Counted from the stretch's first letter, positions 42,575-51,212 are shown. The stretch is DNA of 64,000 bases from Variovorax sp. OV700 (GCF_900099805.1 NZ_FNDR01000002.1:558001-622000); one strand, 5' to 3'. The notes: generated by a model from the sequence alone, not told the origin. Numbers and translations: made by a program.

Positions 42575-42595
42575 GCTATCGCCCAATCGGATAGC
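42575..42595. promoter_or_regulatory. LysR box (ATC-N9-GAT) in the divergent region
   Basis: GCTATC at 42575-42580 pairs exactly with GATAGC at 42590-42595 across nine bases, containing the classic ATC-N9-GAT pattern. It sits between the MaoC-type hydratase and LysR genes, 71 bp upstream of the hydratase start and 80 bp upstream of the LysR start. Binding by the LysR product at 42676 is likely. Confidence 0.5.
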
Positions 42596-42675
42596 CCGGG
42601 CATCGCTGACCAAGAGCGGCGAGGTACTTGGAGAATGGATAATCTGGCCATCAGCTAGACCGGGATCCGATAGCG

Positions 42676-43632
42676 ATGGAACTGCGACAACTTCGGTACT
42701 TCATTGGAGCAAGCGAGGCCGGGAGCCTGCTCAAGGCTTCTGGCAAGCTGCACGTGGCTCAGCCGGCGCTCAGCCATCAGATCGCCGCACTGGAGCGCGA
42801 ACTTGGGGCCCAATTGTTCGATCGGTCGAGCCGCGGCATCACGCTGACCGAAGCCGGAAAGGTCTTCCTCGAGCATGCGAAGGTCGTGCTTGCCGACCTC
42901 GACCGCGCCCGCTCGGCGGTGAGGGAATGCGACACGGTGCCCCGGGGAGATGTCGCGATCGGCTTCCCTACGACCGTGGCCTTGACGGCAACCATGCCCA
43001 TCCTCAGCGCGTGTCGGACACAGCTGCCGGAAGTTCGTTTGAAGATCATTGAAGCCTACAGCGGCTTCCTTCGCGAATGGCTTCAGTCGGGCAGGCTCGA
43101 CCTTGCCCTGATGTACGGCGATGAGCCCGAGGCCGGGCTCTCCAAACGCCCCCTGCTCGACGACAAGCTCGTGCTGGTATCGGGCGTATCTACAGGACGA
43201 ATGCCACGAAAGCTCTTGCTGTCCTCCTTGGCCGGTCGCCCCTTGGTGCTTCCCGGTAGAGATCACGGCTTGCGACGCATCATCGATGAGGCGTGCGCCC
43301 CACTGAACCTGCAATTGAATGTGGTAGCGGAGATCGAATCGCTCGGAAGCGTCAAGCGTGCCGCGGAGGCGGGGATTGGCGAAACGATCCTGCCCCTTGG
43401 ATCCGTGGCTGAAGAAGTGGCAGCAGGACGGCTTCGTACCGCCGTGATCGACAGTCCCGCAATGTCGAGGCGGGTGGTCTGCGCAACCAATACGGCGAGG
43501 CCGGACACCTTGGCGAAATCTGCAGTCGGCGTGCTCGTGCATGATGTTCTGCGACAGATGGTTCACTCAGGCGCCTGGCCCGCTCGATGGATCGGAAACT
43601 CGAGTTCACGCGTTGAACGGCGTGGCCCGTAG
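42676..43632 (+). CDS. LysR-family transcriptional regulator (Nac/CynR-like)
   Basis: A 318-residue LysR protein starting M-E-L-R-Q-L-R-Y-F. The helix-turn-helix lies at about residues 3-60 with A-Q-P-A-L-S-H-Q-I. An effector domain follows near residue 92 (G-D-V-A-I-G-F-P). It is divergent from the CoA-pathway operon at 33393-42504 and shares a 171-bp region with an ATC-N9-GAT box. Its 3' end overlaps the 3' end of the convergent flavin dehydrogenase gene by 27 bp. It probably senses a carboxylate or CoA intermediate of the operon. Confidence 0.88.
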   Translation: MELRQLRYFIGASEAGSLLKASGKLHVAQPALSHQIAALERELGAQLFDRSSRGITLTEAGKVFLEHAKVVLADLDRARSAVRECDTVPRGDVAIGFPTTVALTATMPILSACRTQLPEVRLKIIEAYSGFLREWLQSGRLDLALMYGDEPEAGLSKRPLLDDKLVLVSGVSTGRMPRKLLLSSLAGRPLVLPGRDHGLRRIIDEACAPLNLQLNVVAEIESLGSVKRAAEAGIGETILPLGSVAEEVAAGRLRTAVIDSPAMSRRVVCATNTARPDTLAKSAVGVLVHDVLRQMVHSGAWPARWIGNSSSRVERRGP

Positions 43633-45051
43633 GATTTTTCCGGGGTTCATCAGGCTCGATGGGTCAAAGGTCGCCTTTATCATCCGCATCATCTGCAGGT
43701 CGATGGCCGGCTTGAACAGCTCCAGGCGCTCGACGTGCATCCTGCCGATGCCATGCTCTGCGCTGATGCTGCCGCCCAGTTCCACGCTCGCTTCATGGAC
43801 GATCAGGTTGACCTTCGCGGCCGCTTCTTCGCACTGCTCCGGCGTGCCATGGACCGAACGCGACAGCACCGCGATGACGTGGATGTTGCCATCGCCGATG
43901 TGTCCCGCGTGACACACCGCGGCCCCCGCCACCTGCTGCTCGATGCGCTCGGTCACGAGATCGATGAAGCGAGGGAGCTTGGAGACCGGCACCGAGGTGT
44001 CGTTCGAGACGGTGAAGCCCGCGCGCTTGTTGGCCTCCGAGATGTTGTGCCGCAGTTCCCAAATGCGGTTGGCCTTGGCCACGTCGGTGGCGACCGCCGC
44101 GTTGGTGATCAATTCGCGCTCGAAGGCGGTCTCGAGCGTCTTTTCGAGCTCGGCAACGGCATCCCACTGCGGCGAGCTGTCCGCGATCTCCATCAGCACG
44201 AACCACGGACTGTCCATTTCGATCGGCGATTGGAGGCCGTGACCATGCTTCAGCACCATCTCGACCTGCGAACGCGACATGATCTCGAATGCCTCGATCC
44301 GGTTGCCCACCTGTTGCTGCATGAAGCGCAGGAGGTCGACCGCCTGCTGGACACCCGTCAGCGCCACCATGGCAGTTGCGGAGACATTGAGACGGGGAAA
44401 GAGCTTCAGCACCGCGGCCGTCACCACGCCCAGCGTGCCCTCGGCGCCGATGAACAGCTGCTTCAGGTCATAGCCGGCGTTGTCCTTTCGCAGCGCCCGC
44501 AGGCCGTCCCATACCCGGCCATCGGGTAGCACCACCTCGAGGCCCATCACCAGCTCTCGCATGTTGCCGTAACGCAGCACGCCGGTGCCCCCGGCATTGG
44601 TCGACACCAGGCCACCGATCTCGCAGCTGCCGACGCTGCCCAGCAGCAGTGGGAACTGGCGCTGGCGCTCATCGGCGGCCTCCCGCACGTTCGCCAGGAT
44701 GCAGCCGGCCTCGGCTGTCAGCGAGTTGTTTGTTGCATCGATGTCCCGAATCCGGTTCATGCGCGAGAGGTTGAGGATCACGGCCGGCCGCTCGGCGCCC
44801 GCCACAGCACCGCCCGTCAGGCCCGTGTTGCCGCCTTGCGGAACAATCGCCACCCCCAGGCTCGCGCAGGCCTTCACGAGCTCCGCCACCTCGCTCGTGC
44901 TGCCGGGCATCAGGACCGCGAGGGCCGCGCCCTTGTACCGGCCGCGCCAGTCCTGCTGATAAGGTTGCGTGTCGCCCGGATCAGTCAACACGCGTGCGGG
45001 GCCGACAACCCCGGCGAATCGCTCCAGCAATGCGGCGGTCTTGAGCATCAT
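43606..45051 (-). CDS. FAD-binding 2-hydroxyacid dehydrogenase (GlcD/D-lactate dehydrogenase family)
   Basis: A 481-residue VAO/GlcD-family flavoprotein. The FAD site is in V-P-Q-G-G-N-T-G-L-T-G-G near residue 75. The cap and C-terminal segment with C-H-A-G-H-I-G-D-G-N-I-H near residue 395 and E-H-G-I-G near 445 are also present. These enzymes oxidise D-lactate, glycolate, D-2-hydroxyglutarate or related 2-hydroxyacids to 2-oxoacids and pass electrons to the respiratory chain. It is last in an operon with a Bug receptor, aldehyde dehydrogenase and ComDE-like decarboxylase. It may start at 45051 or 45048. Confidence 0.87.
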   Translation of the reverse strand: MMLKTAALLERFAGVVGPARVLTDPGDTQPYQQDWRGRYKGAALAVLMPGSTSEVAELVKACASLGVAIVPQGGNTGLTGGAVAGAERPAVILNLSRMNRIRDIDATNNSLTAEAGCILANVREAADERQRQFPLLLGSVGSCEIGGLVSTNAGGTGVLRYGNMRELVMGLEVVLPDGRVWDGLRALRKDNAGYDLKQLFIGAEGTLGVVTAAVLKLFPRLNVSATAMVALTGVQQAVDLLRFMQQQVGNRIEAFEIMSRSQVEMVLKHGHGLQSPIEMDSPWFVLMEIADSSPQWDAVAELEKTLETAFERELITNAAVATDVAKANRIWELRHNISEANKRAGFTVSNDTSVPVSKLPRFIDLVTERIEQQVAGAAVCHAGHIGDGNIHVIAVLSRSVHGTPEQCEEAAAKVNLIVHEASVELGGSISAEHGIGRMHVERLELFKPAIDLQMMRMIKATFDPSSLMNPGKILRATPFNA

Positions 45052-45080
45052 GCTCTCTCCAGTGTGATGGCACACATGGC

Positions 45081-46076
45081 TCACTCCCTCTTGAGACCGC
45101 CGATGGACTTGATGACCGCGCCCCATTTGCCGAGTTCGGACTTGACCAGCGCATCCAGCACTTCGGGCGTCGACCCTACCGGCACTGCGCTCAGGTCCTT
45201 CAACTTCGCCTGCACGTCCGGCATCGCCACCACCGCCTGCAACTCGCGGCTCAACAACTCGACCAGCGGGCGCTGCAGCTTTGCGGGCCCGAAAACGGCA
45301 TTCCAGGTATAGGTTTCATATCCGGGAAGACCCGCTTCGGCCAGGGTCGGAACGTCCGGAAAGGACGGCGAGCGTTTGCTGGTGGTTACCGCCAGCGCAC
45401 GCGCTGAACCGGCGCGGATGTGCGATGCCGCCCCCGTCAGGACGTCGAACAGGATGGGAATGTGGCCGCCGACCAGATCGGTCATGGCCGGCCCACCACC
45501 CTTGTAGGGCACGTGACCGATGTCCACGCCGGCCATGGACTTGAACAACTCCCCCGACAGATGCGGGGGTGTACCCACACCGGACGAGCCGTAGCTGAAT
45601 TTGCCCGGCTGTGCCTTGAGCTGGGCAATGAGCTCTTGCACGTTCTGTGCCTTGACGGAGGCGCTCACAAGCAGAACGTTGGGCACGGTCGCGATGAGCG
45701 AGATGGGCGCGAAGTCGCGCTGGGCATCGTAGGGGGATGGCGGCGTCGACAGCGGATTGATCGCGTGCGTCGCGACCGTGCCCATCAGCAGCACGCTGCC
45801 ATCGGCTGCGGCCTTCGCCACCTTGGCGGCACCGATGGCGCCGCCGCCGCCGGCGGCGTTCTCCACGACCACGCTGTGCGCGATGCGCTCCGACAGCTTT
45901 TGCGCGACCAGGCGGGAAACCACGTCGGTGGCGCCCCCGGCGGAGAAGGGAACCACCAGCGTGATCGGTCCCTTGGGCAGGACCGACTGTGCAAAGGCGT
46001 GCGGCAGGGGCGCGCCCAGCGTGGCGGCCACGCCCCATTTCATCAGGTCGCGCCGGGATAGCGTCGATGCACTCAT
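45081..46076 (-). CDS. Bug/TctC-family periplasmic solute receptor
   Basis: A 331-residue receptor with a twin-arginine-like leader (S-R-R-D-L-M-K-W-G), cleaved near A-F-A-Q. Family marks: T-L-V-V-P-F-S-A-G-G-A-T-D, V-V-E-N-A-A-G-G-G-G, K-F-S-Y-G-S-S-G-V-G-T and V-P-T-L-A-E-A-G. It lies 29 bp upstream of the flavin dehydrogenase and 31 bp downstream of the aldehyde dehydrogenase. The ligand is expected to be the 2-hydroxyacid used by this operon. Confidence 0.87.
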   Translation of the reverse strand: MSASTLSRRDLMKWGVAATLGAPLPHAFAQSVLPKGPITLVVPFSAGGATDVVSRLVAQKLSERIAHSVVVENAAGGGGAIGAAKVAKAAADGSVLLMGTVATHAINPLSTPPSPYDAQRDFAPISLIATVPNVLLVSASVKAQNVQELIAQLKAQPGKFSYGSSGVGTPPHLSGELFKSMAGVDIGHVPYKGGGPAMTDLVGGHIPILFDVLTGAASHIRAGSARALAVTTSKRSPSFPDVPTLAEAGLPGYETYTWNAVFGPAKLQRPLVELLSRELQAVVAMPDVQAKLKDLSAVPVGSTPEVLDALVKSELGKWGAVIKSIGGLKRE

Positions 46077-46107
46077 GCTCTTGTCTCCGTCTATTGATTC
46101 GAATGTG

Positions 46108-47586
46108 TCAGCGCATCACGAAAGGGTTGCCTGTGACCGCACCGCTGTTGATCCACACGCACTTGGTCTGCAGGTATTCGCGGATCGCGTCGATGCCGTT
46201 CTCGCGACCCAGGCCGGAATCCTTGTAACCGCCGAACGGCGCCATGAAGCTCACGGCACGGTAGGTGTTGACCCACACGGTGCCGGCCTGCAGCTTCTCG
46301 GACATGCGGATGGCGCGCCCGATGTCCTTGGTCCAGACGGCCGCCGCCAGGCCGAAACGCACGTCGTTGGCGATGCGCAGTGCGTCGGCCTCGTCCTTGA
46401 AGCGGATAATCGACAGCACCGGGCCGAACACCTCCTCCTGTGCAATGCGCATGTCATTGCGCACGCCGGTGAAGATCGTCGGCTGCACGAACCAGCCCTT
46501 GCCGCACTCGGGCGCGCTCCCCTTCTCGCCGCCGAGCACGGCGGTTGCGCCTTCGCTGCGGGCAATGTCGATGTACTCCAGCACCTTCTTGTACTGCGGC
46601 GGCGTGGTCACCGGGCCCACCTGGGTGTCCGGACTCATCGGATCGCCCATGCGGGCGGCACGCGCCACCGCGAGCAGGCGCTCGACGAAGGCGTCGTGAA
46701 TGCTGTCTTGCACCAGCAGACGCGAACCCGCAATGCAGGTCTGGCCCGTCGCGGCAAAGATGCCCGAAATGGCGCCAAAGGCAGCCTGTTCCAGATCGGC
46801 ATCCTCGAACACCACGTTGGGCGACTTGCCACCCAGCTCCATCGCTGTGTGCTTGAGGTGGCGACCCGCCTTCTCGTTGATCAGGCGACCCGTGCTGTCC
46901 GAGCCGGTGAAACTGATCTTGCTCACCAGCGGGTGCTCGACCAGCGGCGTGCCCACCTCGGCACCGAATCCCGTGACGACGTTGAACACGCCCGGCGGAA
47001 AGCCCGCCTCCTCGAAAAGCTCCGCAAGCTCCAGTGTGGAGGCGGAAGTGAACTCCGAGGGCTTGACCACGATGGTGCAGCCTGCGGCCAGGGCGGGAGC
47101 GACCTTCCAGGTCAGCAGCATCAACGGCGAATTCCAGGGCGTGATGGCTGCCACCACACCGACCGGCTCATGGCGGGTGAAGGCGAAATACCCCTTCTTG
47201 TCGAGCGGCAGCGTGCTGCCCTGCACCTTGTCGGCCAGACCGCCGTAGTAGTGGAACCACTGCGGAATGTAGTTAAGCTGCCCCTGCATCTCCGCCAGCA
47301 GCTTGCCGTTGTCGCGAACCTCGGTCGTGGCGAGCTTGACGGCGTCGCGAGCGATCAGGTCGGCGAGCTTGCGCATCAGGGCGCCGCGCTGGGTTGCCGT
47401 GAGCTCGGCCCACGGACCTTGCGTCAGCGCCTGGTGCGCGGCCTGAACGGCGGCATCCACATCGCTCGCATCGCCGCGCGGAATCTGCGCCCAGGTTTCG
47501 CCGGTGAAAGGGTTCTGTGTGTCAAACCACTGGCCGCCGCGAGGTTCGCAGGCCTGGCCGCCGATGCGCAGCAGATAGCGCTTCAT
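46108..47586 (-). CDS. NAD(P)-dependent aldehyde dehydrogenase
   Basis: A 492-residue aldehyde dehydrogenase of the broad-range (betaine/benzaldehyde/HMSD-like) type, clearly different from the two GabD-like copies. The NAD site has T-P-W-N-S-P near residue 148. The catalytic Glu lies in M-E-L-G-G-K-S-P near 250 and the Cys in A-T-G-Q-T-C-I-A-G-S-R near 285. GGAGACGGC precedes the chosen ATG at 47586; a second ATG is at 47601. It follows the two decarboxylase subunit genes, so it should oxidise the aldehyde they release. Confidence 0.9.
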   Translation of the reverse strand: MKRYLLRIGGQACEPRGGQWFDTQNPFTGETWAQIPRGDASDVDAAVQAAHQALTQGPWAELTATQRGALMRKLADLIARDAVKLATTEVRDNGKLLAEMQGQLNYIPQWFHYYGGLADKVQGSTLPLDKKGYFAFTRHEPVGVVAAITPWNSPLMLLTWKVAPALAAGCTIVVKPSEFTSASTLELAELFEEAGFPPGVFNVVTGFGAEVGTPLVEHPLVSKISFTGSDSTGRLINEKAGRHLKHTAMELGGKSPNVVFEDADLEQAAFGAISGIFAATGQTCIAGSRLLVQDSIHDAFVERLLAVARAARMGDPMSPDTQVGPVTTPPQYKKVLEYIDIARSEGATAVLGGEKGSAPECGKGWFVQPTIFTGVRNDMRIAQEEVFGPVLSIIRFKDEADALRIANDVRFGLAAAVWTKDIGRAIRMSEKLQAGTVWVNTYRAVSFMAPFGGYKDSGLGRENGIDAIREYLQTKCVWINSGAVTGNPFVMR

Positions 47587-47629
47587 GCCGTCTCCATTCA
47601 TTGTCTTTCCAAGCGCGATGGCCGGGGTT

Positions 47630-48226
47630 TCAGAACGGCTTGAGGCCGAGCGCGGCACGGAACCTGTTCTTGATGAACGGGCCATCGCGCGGCGGCAGTG
47701 CGCGCGGCGGCTCATCGGCTTCGATGAACACCTGCACAAAGGCCAGCCCTCGGCGCGCATTGATGCCCTGAGCAATCTCGTCGACGAGATCGACGCTGCT
47801 GGTCGAATAGGCGTCGGCGATCCCGAAACCCTTGGCGATGGCCACCAGGTCTGCTCCGAGGCTGGAGTGACTGCGCTGCATGCCCGTCTCACCGAAATGC
47901 CCGTTGTCCAGCACGACGATCGTGAGGTTCTTGGGTTGCTTCACCGCGATCGAGCCCAAGCTGCCGATGCCCATCAGTTGTTCGCCGTCGCCGGTGATCA
48001 CGACCACCGGCTTGTCGGACTGCGCCAAGGCCAGGCCCAGGCCCAGCGACGTGGCACCGCCCATGGCGCCCCAGAGGTAATAGTTCTTGTCCCGATCGCC
48101 GGCGGCGAACACGTCGTAAGAAGCCGAGCCCAGGCCAGTGACGACCAGGGCATCAGGGGTCGCAGCCAAGAGCTTGGCTACGAATTCGCGGCGATCCGCG
48201 CGCTTGTTCAATGCGTCTCGACTCAT
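47630..48226 (-). CDS. TPP-dependent 2-oxoacid decarboxylase, C-terminal subunit (sulfopyruvate decarboxylase beta, ComE-like)
   Basis: A 198-residue thiamine-pyrophosphate-binding subunit. The TPP motif starts at G-D-G-E-Q-L near residue 77 and ends about 28 residues later at L-D-N-G. The segment Y-L-W-G-A-M-G-G-A-T-S-L-G-L-G-L-A near 50 is typical of the decarboxylase/ComE group, which removes CO2 from sulfopyruvate or phosphonopyruvate. Its start shares one base with the stop of the other subunit gene (TGATG), indicating coupled translation of a two-subunit enzyme. Confidence 0.85.
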   Translation of the reverse strand: MSRDALNKRADRREFVAKLLAATPDALVVTGLGSASYDVFAAGDRDKNYYLWGAMGGATSLGLGLALAQSDKPVVVITGDGEQLMGIGSLGSIAVKQPKNLTIVVLDNGHFGETGMQRSHSSLGADLVAIAKGFGIADAYSTSSVDLVDEIAQGINARRGLAFVQVFIEADEPPRALPPRDGPFIKNRFRAALGLKPF

Positions 48227-48762
48227 CACTTGCGCTCCCACTTCTTGCGGCCGATCAGTTCTTGTCCCAACAGCACGGCGACCTTTTCGCCGGCCTCGAA
48301 CGCGGCATCGAAGCCCGCGCTGACGATCTCTTCCACTTCCTCGGGCTTCGAAGCTCGGAGTACGTGGATGCCCATCAGCTCCAGGGCAGCCTGCGTGGCC
48401 TTGCCCATCGGCCCCTGCCACGGATTGAACTCGGCATACTCCCCGCGCATGGTGACGAGCGTGAAGAACGGGAAGTCGGCCGCCTGCAGCAGCGAGAACA
48501 TGTTCACGCAGTTGCCTACGCCGCTGCTTTGCATCAGAAGCACGGCACGATCGCCGCCAAGCCATGCGCCGCTGCAAACGGCGACGCCTTCTTCCTCCGT
48601 CGTGAGAACGACATCCTGGATGTCGGGGTCGGCAATCGCGCTGCGAATGACGTGCGAATGGCCGGCATCGGGAACGTACGCGATCTGATTGACGCCCCCC
48701 TCCTTGAGAACCTTGAAGATGACCTCCTGCCAGGCAGGGGCCGGTGCGGGTGTGTGATTCAT
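48226..48762 (-). CDS. TPP-dependent 2-oxoacid decarboxylase, N-terminal subunit (sulfopyruvate decarboxylase alpha, ComD-like)
   Basis: A ~178-residue pyrimidine-binding TPP subunit resembling ComD. The catalytic Glu is in T-T-E-E-E-G-V-A near residue 58, followed by the C-S-G-A-W-L-G-G and Q-S-S-G-V-G-N-C-V-N segments typical of this group. The frame is open to 48870, but the upstream part overlaps a likely LysR site, so the start is probably 48762 (M-N-H-T-P) or 48804 (M-I-P-A-P). It is the first gene of the operon that runs to 43606. Sulfopyruvate is only one candidate substrate. Confidence 0.83.
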   Translation of the reverse strand: MNHTPAPAPAWQEVIFKVLKEGGVNQIAYVPDAGHSHVIRSAIADPDIQDVVLTTEEEGVAVCSGAWLGGDRAVLLMQSSGVGNCVNMFSLLQAADFPFFTLVTMRGEYAEFNPWQGPMGKATQAALELMGIHVLRASKPEEVEEIVSAGFDAAFEAGEKVAVLLGQELIGRKKWERK

Positions 48763-48814
48763 AGCCGTGTCGAGCCTTTGGGTGGTATCGGGTGCAGGAA
48801 TCATAGTTTTTGAT

Positions 48815-48833
48815 CTATCCTCATGAGAAATAG
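48815..48833. promoter_or_regulatory. LysR-type site before the decarboxylase operon
   Basis: CTAT at 48815-48818 and ATAG at 48830-48833 flank an 8-bp palindrome, CTCATGAG (48820-48827), giving a T-N11-A-like element. It lies between the divergent LysR gene (start 48873) and the ComD-like gene. The LysR at 48873-49811 is the natural binder. The centre of the element is about 60 bp from the chosen decarboxylase start. Confidence 0.38.
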
Positions 48834-48872
48834 AAATTCGGCATTCAACCATCACGATTCGAGATTCCATCC

Positions 48873-49811
48873 ATGGACTTCAAACAGCTGCGCGCCTTTC
48901 TCACCGTGGCCGAGACCGGCAACGTCACCCGGGCCGCCGAGGTCCTGCATCTCGTGCAACCCGCGGTCTCGCGCCAACTGCGCCTTCTCGAAGAGGACAT
49001 CGGCGCACCTCTTTTCGACCGTGGCCGGCACGGCATGGTGCTGACGCCGGCCGGCCAGTCGCTGATGGGCTATGCGCGCCGGGCGATGCTGGAACTCGAG
49101 CGCGCCCGCGCGGAGATCGGCGGCAGCGACAACGGCAATGGCGTGAGCGGCCTGGTCACCCTGGGCCTCCTGCCCAGCACCATCGACATGCTGTCCAGCC
49201 CGCTCGTCGCGGCCATGGCAGCCGAATATCCGGGTGTCCGCGTCCGCATCGCGATGGGTTACGCGGGCACGCTCCTGCGCTGGCTCGAATGCGGCGAGGT
49301 GGATGCAGCCCTGCTCTACGGCGCCGCACGCTCGGCCGAAGTCCAGACCACACCACTGATCGAAGAGTCGCTCTGGGTCATCGGCCCGAAGGAAGCCAAG
49401 CTGCGCAAGAGCAAGCCGATGCCTCTGGCGAAGCTCGCCGGAAAGAAAGTCGTGCTGCCCAGCGCGCCGCATGGAATCCGGGCACTGGTGGAGCATGCGT
49501 GCGCGGTTGCCAATGTCACGCTGGACATTTGCGCAGAGACCAACGCACTGAGCGTGCAGCGCAGTCTCGTCCTCGGTGGCCACGGCCTGACCATCCTTCC
49601 ACCGATCGCCGTGGCCGAGGACCTCCGCACCGGCAAGCTGTCGGGCGCGCCCCTGGCCGATCCGCCGATCGCCCGCACCATCGTGCTCGCCCTTCCGGCC
49701 GACCGCGCGACGGGGCGGCATGTACGCTGCGCGGTGGACCTGCTGGTCAGGGAAGCGCGGCGCGCGATCGACTCCGGCACATGGCTGGAGGGACGTTGGC
49801 TCGGCCCCTGA
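48873..49811 (+). CDS. LysR-family transcriptional regulator
   Basis: A 312-residue LysR protein with a clear helix-turn-helix at residues 1-60: M-D-F-K-Q-L-R-A-F-L-T-V-A, V-T-R-A-A, Q-P-A-V-S-R-Q-L. An effector domain starts near residue 90 (V-T-L-G-L-L-P). It is transcribed away from the ComD/ComE operon, from a shared region of about 110 bp, and should control it. The inducer is likely a 2-hydroxy- or 2-oxoacid. Confidence 0.88.
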   Translation: MDFKQLRAFLTVAETGNVTRAAEVLHLVQPAVSRQLRLLEEDIGAPLFDRGRHGMVLTPAGQSLMGYARRAMLELERARAEIGGSDNGNGVSGLVTLGLLPSTIDMLSSPLVAAMAAEYPGVRVRIAMGYAGTLLRWLECGEVDAALLYGAARSAEVQTTPLIEESLWVIGPKEAKLRKSKPMPLAKLAGKKVVLPSAPHGIRALVEHACAVANVTLDICAETNALSVQRSLVLGGHGLTILPPIAVAEDLRTGKLSGAPLADPPIARTIVLALPADRATGRHVRCAVDLLVREARRAIDSGTWLEGRWLGP

Positions 49812-49825
49812 GACCGACGCCTCCA

Positions 49826-49958
49826 TCAGCCCAACTCGAACAACACCTCGTCGTAACCGACGAGCGCCCCGCTTTGCTGCGGCCTGCCGGATGGCGACGG
49901 CATCGTGATCGAAAAGGATCGGCGCAAGCAGTGTTCGCGGAACAGCCGGGCTGCCGCT
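49826..49958 (-). pseudogene. Possible 3' remnant of a CaiB-type CoA-transferase gene
   Basis: On the minus strand about 44 codons end with V-G-Y-D-E-V-L-F-E-L-G and a TGA. This resembles the C-terminal G-x-x-T-D-E-V-L-x-E-L-G tail of CaiB/BaiF transferases, and P-S-P-S-G-R-P-Q precedes it as in that family. Nothing upstream continues it; the gltI-like gene occupies the next bases. It may be the end of a deleted gene, but the match is short. Confidence 0.25.
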
Positions 49959-50855
49959 TCAGACGCCCCGGTTGTTCGGGTTCCTGTAGGCCTCTTTGAC
50001 GGCGTTTGACATCGGGAGATTGATGTTCGCTCCAGCCGGAGGCACGGGCCGGGTGAACCACTTCGCATACAGCTCATTGATCTCACCGCTCTTCATGAGC
50101 GAAGCGAGCGTCGCATCAACCAGCGCCTTGAACTGCGGATCGTCCTTGCGATACATGAACCCATAGGGTTCTTCTCGAAGGCGCTCGTCGAGGATCTTGT
50201 ACTCACCCGGGTTGCTCGTTCGCGCGATCAAGCCGGCCAACTGCACGTCTTCCACGATCATGGCCGTCGCGCGGTCGGAGGAAAGGAGCAGGAACGCATC
50301 CGACGTGTCCTTTGCCGAGATCTCGTTGATCTCGAGCTTCTCATTCTTGCGGAAAGCGCGAAGCAGCTGGATCGAGGTGCTTCCGGTGACGGTTGCCACC
50401 GTCTTGCCTTCGAGTTGGGCCATGCTGTTGATTCCCGAACTCTTCTTGACGGCGGCGGCCACGCTGGCCACGAAGTGCGTCGGCGCGAACTCCACCTGCT
50501 GCGCGCGGGCGACGGTGTTCGTCGTCGTGCTGCACTCGAGGTCCACGGCGCCATTCTGCACCAGCGGTATGCGGTTGGTGGGCGTGACGATGGTGTAGTG
50601 CACCTTCAGGTTCGGCATGCCCAGCTTGGCTTTCACCGCGTCGACAACCTTCATGCAGAGGTCGGCAGAGAAGCCGACCGGGTTGTCGTCCGAACTCAGC
50701 TTGTACGAGAACGGAAAGGATGCCTCCCGACCGCCGAGATTGATGACGCCTGTTTCCTTGATCTTCTGCAAGGTGTCCTTGGGCTGCGCATGCGCCGCCC
50801 CCAGCGCCTGCAGCCCCACGATTGCAACGACGGTAATGGCCTCGATAAGTTTCAT
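49959..50855 (-). CDS. Amino-acid ABC transporter substrate-binding protein (GltI-like)
   Basis: A 298-residue family 3 solute-binding protein with a signal peptide to about A-H-A-Q at residue 24. Family text: F-P-F-S-Y, G-F-S-A-D-L-C near residue 65, P-L-V-Q-N-G-A-V-D-L-E-C near 100, and A-V-K-K-S-S-G-I near 140. Close relatives (GltI) bind glutamate and aspartate. The usual gltJKL permease and ATPase genes are absent, so it is an orphan receptor. A clear ribosome site is lacking. Confidence 0.85.
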   Translation of the reverse strand: MKLIEAITVVAIVGLQALGAAHAQPKDTLQKIKETGVINLGGREASFPFSYKLSSDDNPVGFSADLCMKVVDAVKAKLGMPNLKVHYTIVTPTNRIPLVQNGAVDLECSTTTNTVARAQQVEFAPTHFVASVAAAVKKSSGINSMAQLEGKTVATVTGSTSIQLLRAFRKNEKLEINEISAKDTSDAFLLLSSDRATAMIVEDVQLAGLIARTSNPGEYKILDERLREEPYGFMYRKDDPQFKALVDATLASLMKSGEINELYAKWFTRPVPPAGANINLPMSNAVKEAYRNPNNRGV

Positions 50856-50975
50856 GACGGCTTTCAGAAGTGGTTGACTTGAGGAGCCTGTGCCCCTGCG
50901 GTCGACATTCTGAGATTTGATTGATGGAAGCATGAAATAGTTATTGCTGATTGCTCCATCACTGATCAGCATGCC

Positions 50976-51212
50976 ATGTCACCCCGGAACCTGCGATCAG
51001 CCGTCGCCGTTGTAGAGCGCGTCGAACTGCTGCGCGATCGCTACGCTGTGGTTGTGCGGATAGAGCACCCGATGGCCAAGGGGCCGAAGGCGGCGGATGT
51101 CCGCATGACCATCCAGGATCTGCGGCGCCTGGAGTATGTGGCCGAGCGCTCCCACCCCAACCCGCGCTTCCGGACCAAAGCATTGGTTCAACACGGCTGC
51201 ACTACGTTTTAG
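50976..51212 (+). CDS. Small hypothetical protein
   Basis: A 78-residue frame with a mixed sequence (V-V-E-R-V-E-L-L-R-D-R-Y-A-V-V-V-R-I) that could form two beta strands and a helix. It lies in the ~345-bp gap between the gltI-like gene and the LysR gene and overlaps the end of the latter by 11 bp. No recognisable domain, no good ribosome site, and the opposite strand is also open, so it may not be a gene. Confidence 0.25.
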   Translation: MSPRNLRSAVAVVERVELLRDRYAVVVRIEHPMAKGPKAADVRMTIQDLRRLEYVAERSHPNPRFRTKALVQHGCTTF

